6,723 nt of DNA, taken from JAVBPE01 sp031549865. Lineage in GTDB: Bacteria; Bacillota_I; Bacilli_A; Acholeplasmatales; Anaeroplasmataceae. This document shows positions 1-4,789 of this stretch, piece after piece (positions within the stretch are counted from its first letter, which is position 1; each line of letters opens with the position of its first letter). The stretch spans positions 1-6,723 of the forward strand of contig JAVBPE010000007.1 in the NCBI GenBank assembly GCA_031549865.1, read 5' to 3'. The notes below the pieces were generated by a model. It was not told the origin of the DNA. It saw nothing but the letters and a program-made list of their open reading frames with translations, and did not search any database. The position numbers and the translations under genes were made by a program.

Positions 1-90
1 AAGAGATCGAATAATATCCCTATGGCTGTACTGAACTATAAAACACCGAAAGAACAAAGACAACTACTCCTTAAATATAAACTAATATAA
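1..90 (+). CDS. C-terminal end of a probable integrase-type transposase (partial)
   Basis: The frame is open from the left edge of the window to a TAA at 88-90 and gives 29 residues. They include NIPMAVLNYKTPKEQ, which resembles the 'P...LNYKTPxE' tail seen near the C-terminus of rve-type (DDE) transposases such as IS3/IS150- and IS30-like elements. The body of the gene lies outside the window, so neither family nor intactness can be judged. No matching terminal inverted repeat could be recognised in the AT-rich 186 bases that follow (91-276), which hold no other gene that I can see. The match rests on a short motif only. Confidence 0.5.
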   Translation, partial: KRSNNIPMAVLNYKTPKEQRQLLLKYKLI

Positions 91-244
91 ATATCACTTT
101 TTATATATAAAACTGTTTCACATCATTTACAAATATACAAATATTAATTTTACTCGATTATTGTTCGCTTAATTCTTATTCTATACTGGCATGCAAATTT
201 TAGTCACAACAACCATCCGTATGCAATAATTAAAATTTATTAAA

Positions 245-264
245 AGAAAGTATTTCCACTTTCT
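245..264 (-). terminator. Stem-loop terminator of the marR-nmrA operon
   Basis: AGAAAGT and ACTTTCT pair perfectly (7 bp) around a 6-nt loop. On the minus strand the stem is followed by CTTTTAATAAATTTT, an interrupted U-rich tail. It lies 13 bases after the stop codon of the oxidoreductase gene, where an operon terminator is expected. Its sequence closely resembles the hairpin at 4386-4405. Confidence 0.6.
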
Positions 265-276
265 CAATATTATAGA

Positions 277-1149
277 CTACAAAATACTGTAATTCTTTAC
301 AAATGCCTTTATATTAGCTATAGCAAACTCATCAAATGAGTTTGGCTGTTTGCCTGTTAGTGTATAGAATGTATCGGTAACATCTTTAGCTGTTCCCATT
401 CTAGTCATAAAATATAGGGCTACTGTAACATTAACATATGTTTTATCAAGTTTCCTTTTATTGATATAATAGCTTCTATATCTTAAAAAACTTGGCTTAG
501 CATATGTTATTTTTCTATTAGTTATCTTGCTAAGTTTCTGTGCTACTTCATAATAATCCAGTGCTTCTTTACCTGTAATAGTATATGAAGTATTATGATG
601 TTTCTTTGCATCATGTAAAACTGTCGCTATTGCTAATCCAATATCTGCGGCATCTATAAAACTAGTTTTGCTCTTGCCAGCAGGAATAAATATTTTACTA
701 TCTTCACGAATTTCTACTGAGTGAACGCCGGATATATTTTGCATAAAGAATCCTGGTCTAATATGGCAAAATGATATTTCCTTTGCCTCTATATACTTTT
801 CAATCTTATGATGAGGAGGGATGGTGTTCTTTTCAACACCCATTAAAGATAGAAAAACTACAAGCTCTATACCTTTTTCTTTCATTTTATCAATAAAAGG
901 ATATAAATCTTCTGGTTTACCTAAATGAGGTGGTCTCATTAGAAAGACTCTATCAATTCCTTGTAATGCTTTATCAAAAGTGTTTTGATTTGTGAAATCA
1001 AATTCAACGAGCTCAACTTTACTATCTAATTTTAATCTTGCTTCTTCTAAATCAATAACAGCAGCTACAACATCTTCATTCATTTTTAGTAATTCATTAA
1101 CTACATATGATCCTACATTACCAGTAGCACCAGTGACTAATATCTTCAT
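277..1149 (-). CDS. NmrA-like NAD(P)-binding oxidoreductase (atypical short-chain dehydrogenase)
   Basis: The 290-aa cytoplasmic protein starts with a Rossmann strand and the dinucleotide-binding motif GATGNVG (residues 7-13). It continues with features of the NmrA/QorB-like group of atypical SDRs: FLMRPPHLGKPED (69-81), VVFLSLMGV (97-105), HIRPGFFMQN (129-138) and SFIDAADIG (163-171). The classical SDR catalytic YxxxK is not evident, so the protein may be a redox-sensing NAD(P) binder or a quinone/azo-type reductase. The substrate cannot be told from sequence. I chose the ATG at 1149 over an in-frame ATG 10 codons earlier because AAAGGAAA precedes it at a suitable distance and the Rossmann strand starts there. 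The start lies one base after the marR stop (TGAAATG), so translation is probably coupled. The expected regulation is by the upstream MarR protein. Confidence 0.88.
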   Translation of the reverse strand: MKILVTGATGNVGSYVVNELLKMNEDVVAAVIDLEEARLKLDSKVELVEFDFTNQNTFDKALQGIDRVFLMRPPHLGKPEDLYPFIDKMKEKGIELVVFLSLMGVEKNTIPPHHKIEKYIEAKEISFCHIRPGFFMQNISGVHSVEIREDSKIFIPAGKSKTSFIDAADIGLAIATVLHDAKKHHNTSYTITGKEALDYYEVAQKLSKITNRKITYAKPSFLRYRSYYINKRKLDKTYVNVTVALYFMTRMGTAKDVTDTFYTLTGKQPNSFDEFAIANIKAFVKNYSIL

Positions 1150-1150
1150 T

Positions 1151-1564
1151 TCAATAATTTCCTTTTCTGAGAATTTCATTTGATTTGTCTAATAACTCAA
1201 TTAATAGTTTATAATCAGCATCTCCTAATCCATCTTTTAGAATATTAATAGATGCTATATACTTTTCTAATGATAACTTAAGTAAATCTTGCGCTTTACT
1301 TGTTAAACTTAAATTATAGCTCCTTTTATCAATCATAGAAGGTATTTTATTTAAATAGCCATCATTAATCAATGTGTTTACAATAGGGGTAACAGAAGGC
1401 TTAGTAACCCCTAAAAAATTAGAAATATCTAATGGTGTAACTATATCAGATTTATTACTAATATATATTAATACTCCCATCTCACTAGATCTAATTGGGA
1501 TATCCCTTTTAACATTCATATTAAGTCTACAAAATTTCTCTATTACTTCATAATCTATATTCAT
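1151..1564 (-). CDS. MarR-family transcriptional regulator
   Basis: The 137-aa protein has the MarR layout: N-terminal dimerisation helices (about 1-38), a winged helix-turn-helix (about 42-92) and C-terminal dimerisation helices (about 93-135). Within the wHTH, VTPLDISNFLGV is followed by the recognition helix TKPSVTPIVNTLINDGYL (54-71), then the wing with DKRSYNLSLT (79-88). D79 and R81 fit the conserved wing D-x-R signature. The family binds small ligands or oxidants and represses adjacent and self genes. It is the first gene of an operon with the NmrA-like oxidoreductase. I chose the ATG at 1564 over an in-frame GTG at 1573 because that GTG lies inside the Shine-Dalgarno sequence. A palindrome at the transcription start argues for autorepression. 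Confidence 0.9.
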   Translation of the reverse strand: MNIDYEVIEKFCRLNMNVKRDIPIRSSEMGVLIYISNKSDIVTPLDISNFLGVTKPSVTPIVNTLINDGYLNKIPSMIDKRSYNLSLTSKAQDLLKLSLEKYIASINILKDGLGDADYKLLIELLDKSNEILRKGNY

Positions 1565-1569
1565 TTTAT

Positions 1570-1578
1570 TCACCTCTT
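1570..1578 (-). promoter_or_regulatory. Ribosome binding site of marR that fixes its start codon
   Basis: The minus strand reads AAGAGGTGA, with AGAGGTG six bases before the ATG at 1564. A longer in-frame reading from GTG 1573 would use bases of this site as its start codon, so the ATG is the better choice. Confidence 0.75.
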
Positions 1579-1585
1579 ACATAGT

Positions 1586-1604
1586 TAGTTAGTTTAACTA
1601 ACTA
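1586..1604. promoter_or_regulatory. Palindromic operator, probable MarR binding site
   Basis: TAGTTAGTT-T-AACTAACTA is a perfect 9-bp inverted repeat around one central base. It begins one base downstream of the -10 box and covers the expected transcription start of marR. Its length, AT-rich symmetry and position match operators of MarR-family autorepressors. An extra TTAG step on the leader side extends the left arm as a direct repeat. Confidence 0.75.
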
Positions 1605-1605
1605 T

Positions 1606-1633
1606 ATTATACTTCAATATTCCTTATTGTCAA
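1606..1633 (-). promoter_or_regulatory. Vegetative (sigma-A type) promoter of the marR operon
   Basis: On the minus strand a perfect -35 TTGACA (1628-1633) and a perfect -10 TATAAT (1606-1611) are separated by 16 bases. Transcription should start about 7 bases after the -10 box, inside the palindromic operator. A promoter this strong fits a gene kept off by a repressor. Confidence 0.8.
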
Positions 1634-1656
1634 TATACTGTTTTATAAAATAAAAA

Positions 1657-1689
1657 ATCTTTATAAATAATTAATATATTTATAAAGAT
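1657..1689 (-). terminator. AT-rich perfect inverted repeat, possible terminator
   Basis: ATCTTTATAAATA and TATTTATAAAGAT form a perfect 13-bp inverted repeat with a 7-nt loop. On the minus strand the stem is followed by TTTTTTATTTTATAAAA, as in an intrinsic terminator. The stem has only one G-C pair, so folding is weak. It stands just upstream of the marR promoter and could stop transcripts coming from the right. Confidence 0.45.
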
Positions 1690-1702
1690 CATTAAATATT
1701 AA

Positions 1703-1724
1703 AATTGGTCCCCCGACATCCTAA
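1703..1724 (+). repeat. Copy 1 of a 21-22-bp repeat flanking the RiPP/lysR region
   Basis: AATTGGTCCCCC is followed by GACATCCTAA. The same sequence with one C fewer lies at 4415-4435 in the same orientation. The run of C stands out in this AT-rich DNA. Both copies have a hairpin close by on the left (1657-1689 and 4386-4405). On the minus strand each copy therefore reads as repeat, hairpin, U-run. This could be the 3' end of a mobile gene or a small non-coding element. Confidence 0.6.
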
Positions 1725-1748
1725 AAATAAATAGTTATTTATAAATGC

Positions 1749-1785
1749 AAAAGATGCAAATACTATTAAAAGTATATGCACTTTT
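1749..1785. terminator. Imperfect hairpin with a U-run
   Basis: AAAAG-A-TGCA-A-ATACT pairs with AGTAT-A-TGCA-CTTTT around the loop ATTAAA, leaving one A.A mismatch and one bulged A. The plus strand continues into CTTTTTC and the minus strand into CTTTTGC. It lies about 100 bases past the stop of the 67-aa gene and could end that transcript. Confidence 0.4.
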
Positions 1786-1814
1786 TCATGCCAAAACCCC
1801 AAAATTTTTTAAAG

Positions 1815-1883
1815 TTAGTTTCTATCAAACCCTACTATCTTTTTAGTATCAGTATCTATATTTGTTATACCGTATATTTTAAA
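1815..1883 (-). other. Short open frame resembling the tail of a lost gene, within the 324-base stretch 1565-1888
   Basis: The stretch 1565-1888 carries the marR control region, two hairpins and repeat copy 1, but no convincing gene. In 1815-1883 a minus-strand frame reads IYGITNIDTDTKKIVGF and a few more residues before a TAA. It looks like a protein C-terminus but has no start codon or ribosome binding site, and it is in another frame from the 67-aa gene. It may be a remnant of a deleted gene or chance. Confidence 0.2.
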
Positions 1884-1888
1884 CTAGG

Positions 1889-2092
1889 CTACTCTGAATA
1901 ATACTGTTGTATTCGCCTTTGGTAATCCTTCATAGCTTCTTGGTTAAGATGGAATACCTGCATACGCAAAGATTCCCTTCGCAATTCTGAAAGAGATGGA
2001 TGATCTACAAACGACCATGAAACCAACTGCGGCATATGTACATCACCTGTCATTGTAAAAGTTAATTCACCAGGATTTTTTTCAGCATCCAT
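1889..2092 (-). CDS. Unrecognised 67-aa protein
   Basis: The frame encodes 67 residues with no cysteine, signal peptide or membrane segment. The N-terminal third looks like beta strands (ELTFTMTGDVHMPQL). The rest is a charged, probably helical stretch ending QRRIQQYYSE. I recognise no family. AGGAGG stands seven bases before the ATG at 2092; an in-frame GTG two codons earlier is too close to that site. Codon use differs from the neighbours, with more CAG, TTG, CGA, AGG, CGT, CCG and TCG and a visibly higher GC than the radical SAM gene, suggesting a different origin. It lies 335 bases after the radical SAM gene on the same strand. It could be an accessory to the RiPP locus, but the gap and a possible promoter of its own make an independent gene more likely. 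Confidence 0.6.
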   Translation of the reverse strand: MDAEKNPGELTFTMTGDVHMPQLVSWSFVDHPSLSELRRESLRMQVFHLNQEAMKDYQRRIQQYYSE

Positions 2093-2427
2093 TAACACAC
2101 CTCCTCTTGTTTATTTTATTGATTATCTTGATAACACAGAAATAAATACCTCTTAAATGATAGTTGAAAATTGTAAGAATAGTAATACCAATATATTTTT
2201 ATTATAATTATTTTATACTCTGATAATGACTAATATCGTTCAACAAAATTCGACATATTAAAATGTTTTTACCTGTATCTATCAAAAGCAAATATATACT
2301 TACATTATATAATTATTTTCTTCATTTAGATTAATACTCAGAGAGTTCAAACTAAAGATCCAGTTTATTATGTATTGGCCAATCCATTTCTTGATTGCTT
2401 TAAATTTTTTCCTAAAACTCTAAAATC
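2093..2427 (-). other. Gene-free interval between the radical SAM gene and the 67-aa gene
   Basis: This 335-base stretch is extremely AT-rich and has no supported gene on either strand. On the minus strand it holds a possible Spo0A-type promoter (2212-2255), then an untranslated leader of about 110 bases ending in the AGGAGG of the 67-aa gene. No convincing intrinsic terminator is visible after the radical SAM gene. Confidence 0.5.
2212..2255 (-). promoter_or_regulatory. Possible Spo0A-controlled promoter of the 67-aa gene
   Basis: On the minus strand TGTCGAA (2249-2255), a perfect 0A box, is followed three bases later by TGTTGAA (2239-2245), a 6/7 match, giving a 10-bp spacing in tandem. 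The second box overlaps TTGAAC (2238-2243), a -35-like hexamer. Twenty bases separate TTGAAC from TATAAA (2212-2217). Over-long spacers with 0A boxes overlapping the -35 are known from Spo0A-activated sigma-A promoters such as spoIIG. A single 0A box is expected by chance in a window this size, so the case rests on the arrangement. Confidence 0.35.
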
Positions 2428-3486
2428 TTACTTTAGTATTTCTAATATATGACTATAAATTTTTTTGTATGTTTCACAAAAATAATTGTTATTCAATATA
2501 TCTACATCATTTCTCGCGCAACCACTACCACATATTTCTAAAAAATTACAGTTTTTACATTTCTCTATAAACATTTTTTTAGCAGTATTAACACTTTTCT
2601 TATAATCTAGGCTTTCAATAATATCTGTTATCTCATCTGAACGCGCATTACCCAAAATAATATTTTTATTTAGATCATAATTATCACAAAAATATACCTT
2701 TGCATCTGCTCCAAACGTTAAAAAGTTGCCGCATTTTTCTCTGCACGAGGTACTACATGTGATATTCTTCCCCGTTATTACTTTTAATATAGCATCATTA
2801 AATTCTCTAATGTTTAATTCATGATTTTTAAAATAATATAGATCAAATAAATTTATCAAAAAATCTCCTAATGCTCCGGGGTCTATAACTTCGTTATCAA
2901 AAGGATTAAAACAATAGCATAAGCCAACATTCTTTATTTTATTGTTCACGAGAAACTCATAAAATTGCTTCTCATTACCCATATGAGCAGTTGTTATTAC
3001 TGATAAGACACCAAAATTTATATTTTTCTCTACCAGCAATTTTATACTTTCAAGTACCTTATTTACCGATTTTTGATTGCCAATTATGCCATAATGTCCA
3101 TTCAACTCCCCCGGACCATCAATACTAATTCCTATTTCAAAGTGATTGTCTTTAAAAATTTCAATCCACTCAGCATTTATTAAAAAGCCATTAGTTTGAA
3201 TAGAATTTTTAATACTTACATCTAATTCACTTTCAAGCTTCTTTTCGAAATCTATTATACTCTTAAAATTATTAATGCCCCAAAGCAATGGTTCTCCACC
3301 ATGAAAAATAATTTTATTTTTTTTATTATCATTTTTTAAATTATACTTAATAATCTTTTCAATAATTGTCTTTGCATCCTCCAAACTCATAACATCATTT
3401 TTAGGATGCTGCGCATATCTACAAAAATAGCAACTATAGTTACAGTACTCAGCTAGTTTCAATATTGGTGTTATATTTCTCACCAT
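2428..3486 (-). CDS. Radical SAM/SPASM peptide maturase
   Basis: The 352-aa cytoplasmic enzyme carries the radical SAM cluster motif Cx3Cx2C (C15, C19, C22), the SAM-binding motif GGEP (63-66), and the later core motifs QTNG (97-100) and SIDGP (121-125). The C-terminal SPASM region has C244, C248, C252 and C267, then C310-x2-C313-x5-C319-x3-C323 and C337. That is enough to hold two auxiliary [4Fe-4S] clusters. Enzymes of this type modify ribosomal peptides by radical chemistry, for example C-C or C-S crosslinks. The gene follows a 51-aa precursor with aromatic-x-Asp repeats, so it probably acts on that peptide; the exact bond is inference. No RiPP recognition (RRE) domain is visible before the radical SAM core. 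AGGAGG lies four bases before the ATG at 3486; GTG, the next codon, would have a more usual spacing. The gene is very AT-rich. Confidence 0.9.
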   Translation of the reverse strand: MVRNITPILKLAEYCNYSCYFCRYAQHPKNDVMSLEDAKTIIEKIIKYNLKNDNKKNKIIFHGGEPLLWGINNFKSIIDFEKKLESELDVSIKNSIQTNGFLINAEWIEIFKDNHFEIGISIDGPGELNGHYGIIGNQKSVNKVLESIKLLVEKNINFGVLSVITTAHMGNEKQFYEFLVNNKIKNVGLCYCFNPFDNEVIDPGALGDFLINLFDLYYFKNHELNIREFNDAILKVITGKNITCSTSCREKCGNFLTFGADAKVYFCDNYDLNKNIILGNARSDEITDIIESLDYKKSVNTAKKMFIEKCKNCNFLEICGSGCARNDVDILNNNYFCETYKKIYSHILEILK

Positions 3487-3516
3487 AATACCTCCTCTTG
3501 ATTATTTAATAAATAA

Positions 3517-3539
3517 AAGTAAGAACATAGTTCTTACTT
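3517..3539 (-). terminator. Stem-loop overlapping the precursor stop codon, probable attenuator before the maturase gene
   Basis: AAGTAAGAAC and GTTCTTACTT form a perfect 10-bp stem with a 3-nt loop. On the minus strand the TAA of the precursor gene lies in the first arm, and the second arm runs into TTTTATTTATT. The stem has three G-C pairs, so termination would be partial. This arrangement is common in RiPP operons, where it lets precursor mRNA exceed maturase mRNA and protects its 3' end. Confidence 0.6.
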
Positions 3540-3689
3540 ACCGTGACTGTCAGTCCATCCATCTGGCCATGAATCATTCCATCCAGAATCATGGTACGCT
3601 CCACCTGAATCTGTCCACTGTTCTGAAGATAATCCACTTTCCTGACAACTGTTTAAAATGGTATCTATTATTCTTTCACCATTAGTCAT
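3534..3689 (-). CDS. RiPP precursor peptide with five aromatic-x-Asp triads
   Basis: The 51-aa peptide has a leader (about residues 1-24, MTNGERIIDTILNSC onward, one Cys at 15) and a glycine/serine/aspartate-rich core (25-51). In the core W25-T-D-S, Y32-H-D-S, W37-N-D-S, W41-P-D-G and W45-T-D-S repeat the pattern aromatic-x-Asp-Ser/Gly five times; HGK ends the peptide. This matches what is known of radical SAM three-residue cyclophane peptides (triceptides), in which an aromatic ring is joined to the third residue of the triad. The crosslink itself is inferred. The maturase gene follows 47 bases downstream. I chose the ATG at 3689 because AAAGGAGAG precedes it by about eight bases; the longer reading from 3725 has no such site and would run through it. 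No Gly-Gly cleavage motif is visible before the core, so the leader boundary is a guess. Confidence 0.8.
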   Translation of the reverse strand: MTNGERIIDTILNSCQESGLSSEQWTDSGGAYHDSGWNDSWPDGWTDSHGK

Positions 3690-3727
3690 AGTAATCACTC
3701 TCCTTTCATGCATTAATTTTATCATAT

Positions 3728-3757
3728 AATCTTATAAAAATTTTTTTTTGTAAGATT
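3728..3757. promoter_or_regulatory. Inverted repeat in the leader of the precursor gene
   Basis: AATCTTA and TAAGATT flank an A-run and a T-run that also pair, giving a stem of about 13 bp with a 4-nt T loop and one mismatch or wobble near the middle. It lies about 40 bases upstream of the precursor start, so on the minus strand it could be a leader hairpin or an operator. The stem is almost all A-T. Confidence 0.35.
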
Positions 3758-3775
3758 TATTATGTTTATCTCTTA

Positions 3776-3802
3776 ATAATAACATTTTTCACCTTTTATC
3801 AA
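3776..3802 (-). promoter_or_regulatory. Weak candidate promoter of the RiPP operon
   Basis: On the minus strand TTGATA (3797-3802) and TATTAT (3776-3781), each a good match to the sigma-A hexamers, are separated by 15 bases, which is short. It is the best pair between the precursor gene and the lysR relic, but this DNA offers many -10-like hexamers by chance. Confidence 0.3.
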
Positions 3803-3845
3803 TATAATATAACTTAATATTTTAGTATAAATATAGATCTTTACT

Positions 3846-4367
3846 AACATTGAATCTGACCTTCCCATTGAAATTCAATCATTAACAGAACTACTTGCTA
3901 AAGCCAACAACTTCTCAATTTAGGAGTAGCCTATGATATCCTTGATGGTGTTTTTTGCACATCAAGTTGCATGGAGATTCTGTAGTTTCGTAGAATTAAT
4001 GCGTACACCAATTTGTTGTGCTGTTTCTAGAAATAATCATCTGGAAGAGCGTGAAAAACTGACACTTGATGACTTAAGAAATGAATACTTAATTATGCCA
4101 ATTGAAAAGGCATCACTGAGTTAGACGCTTTTAGAAATGAAATTAAAACAAACTATCCATCGATTAATATTATCGACTCTCTATACTATGGTTGAAATGA
4201 ACCCATATGTTCTAATAACTCAACCTGTTTTTCCTGATATCCATATAAACTTAAATACAATACCATTAGAGACTATCTATACGCTTCCCTATGGATTGAT
4301 ATACGCCAATGATCCATCAACAGCTATAGTAAAGTATATTAATGCCGTAAAAAAAGTAAATAAATGA
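3846..4367 (+). pseudogene. Decayed LysR-type regulator, effector-binding domain only
   Basis: Pieces in shifting frames add up to the C-terminal substrate-binding domain of a LysR-family regulator. DLPIEIQSLTELLAKANNF is at about 3861-3917 and LGVAYDILDG follows in another frame from 3920. RTPICCAVSRNNHLEERE and LTLDDLRNEYLIMPIEKA run to a TAG at 4122-4124. LDAFRNEIKTNYPSINII is shifted from 4121, and PYVLITQPVFPDIHINLNTI runs to a TGA at 4365-4367. At least four frame changes are needed, and the DNA-binding N-terminal half is absent. It cannot make a working regulator. The decay pattern shows small indels scattered along the gene rather than one insertion. It points away from the RiPP operon, as LysR genes often do from their targets, but whether it once controlled that operon is unknown. 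Confidence 0.8.
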
Positions 4368-4385
4368 TAATTAAGTAATAAAAAA

Positions 4386-4405
4386 AGAAAGCATTTCTGC
4401 TTTCT
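4386..4405. terminator. Stem-loop terminator after the lysR relic
   Basis: AGAAAGCA and TGCTTTCT pair perfectly (8 bp) around the loop TTTC. On the minus strand it is followed by TTTTTTTATTA, and on the plus strand by the weaker CATATTTCT. It stands 19 bases after the last codon of the lysR relic and could work in both directions. It is a near-copy of the hairpin at 245-264. Confidence 0.65.
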
Positions 4406-4414
4406 CATATTTCT

Positions 4415-4435
4415 AATTGGTCCCCGACATCCTAA
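4415..4435 (+). repeat. Copy 2 of the 21-22-bp repeat flanking the RiPP/lysR region
   Basis: AATTGGTCCCC plus GACATCCTAA matches the copy at 1703-1724 except for one C in the run. Both copies have the same orientation and lie about 2.7 kb apart. Right of this copy, CGACAT (inside the repeat) and ATGTCG form a short 6-bp hairpin with the loop CCTAATT, which copy 1 lacks. Confidence 0.6.
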
Positions 4436-4503
4436 TTATGTCGAACTTTTTGGTTGAACATGGATATATATTTATACTATGATGATACTATTGTTTCAAG
4501 AGA

Positions 4504-4529
4504 AAAGCAAGAAATAATTTTCTTGCTTT
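4504..4529. terminator. Strong stem-loop, probable terminator of the DUF4062 operon
   Basis: AAAGCAAGAAA and TTTCTTGCTTT form a perfect 11-bp stem with the loop TAAT. On the plus strand AAATTTTTT follows, and on the minus strand TCTCTTG. It lies about 70 bases past the extended end of the minus-strand operon and between converging transcripts, so it may act in both directions. Confidence 0.55.
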
Positions 4530-4597
4530 AAATTTTTTCGGCAATATTTCATATTAATGATATTACATTGAAATAGTTTCTCATTATATCCCTAGCT

Positions 4598-4789
4598 CTA
4601 AAGATTTGGCACCACTATCTTTAAATACGTGTCCCAATACAAATCATCAGACACCATGTAGTGTAACCAACAATAGAGAAGAAGAGTCTCAAATTCTTGC
4701 TTCTTTCCTTTTGTAAAACTCTTTTTTGGCATGCTTCTATATAACGAATCTAAATTAAATAAATTATTCTTTTGTGTATAATCATAATC
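4598..4789 (-). pseudogene. In-frame continuation of the downstream DUF4062-operon gene beyond its TGA
   Basis: Directly after the TGA at 4790-4792 the same frame stays open for 63 codons to a TAG at 4598-4600. It reads DYDYTQKNNLFNLDSLYR and, further on, KGKKQEFETLLLYCWLHYMV and SDDLYWDTYLKIVVPNL. An open run of 63 codons is unlikely by chance in DNA this AT-rich, and the residues look like a folded protein. The parent protein would have been about 290 aa. The internal ATG in this tail has no good ribosome binding site, so it is not a separate gene. Confidence 0.65.

Noticed and set aside
992..1183. 63-codon plus-strand open frame
   Set aside because: It lies antisense inside the NmrA-like gene, is serine/threonine-rich low-complexity, and has no ribosome binding site.
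3534..3689. Precursor as lanthipeptide or sactipeptide
   Set aside because: The core has no cysteine and no lanthionine synthetase gene is present; the only cysteine is in the leader.
3933..4124. Independent small plus-strand gene
   Set aside because: Its second half matches the LysR effector domain and continues in other frames on both sides, so it is one piece of a pseudogene. The same holds for the frame at 4137-4367.
4439..4445. Second perfect TGTCGAA (0A box)
   Set aside because: It stands alone at a decayed locus with no promoter or gene behind it; one such 7-mer is expected by chance.
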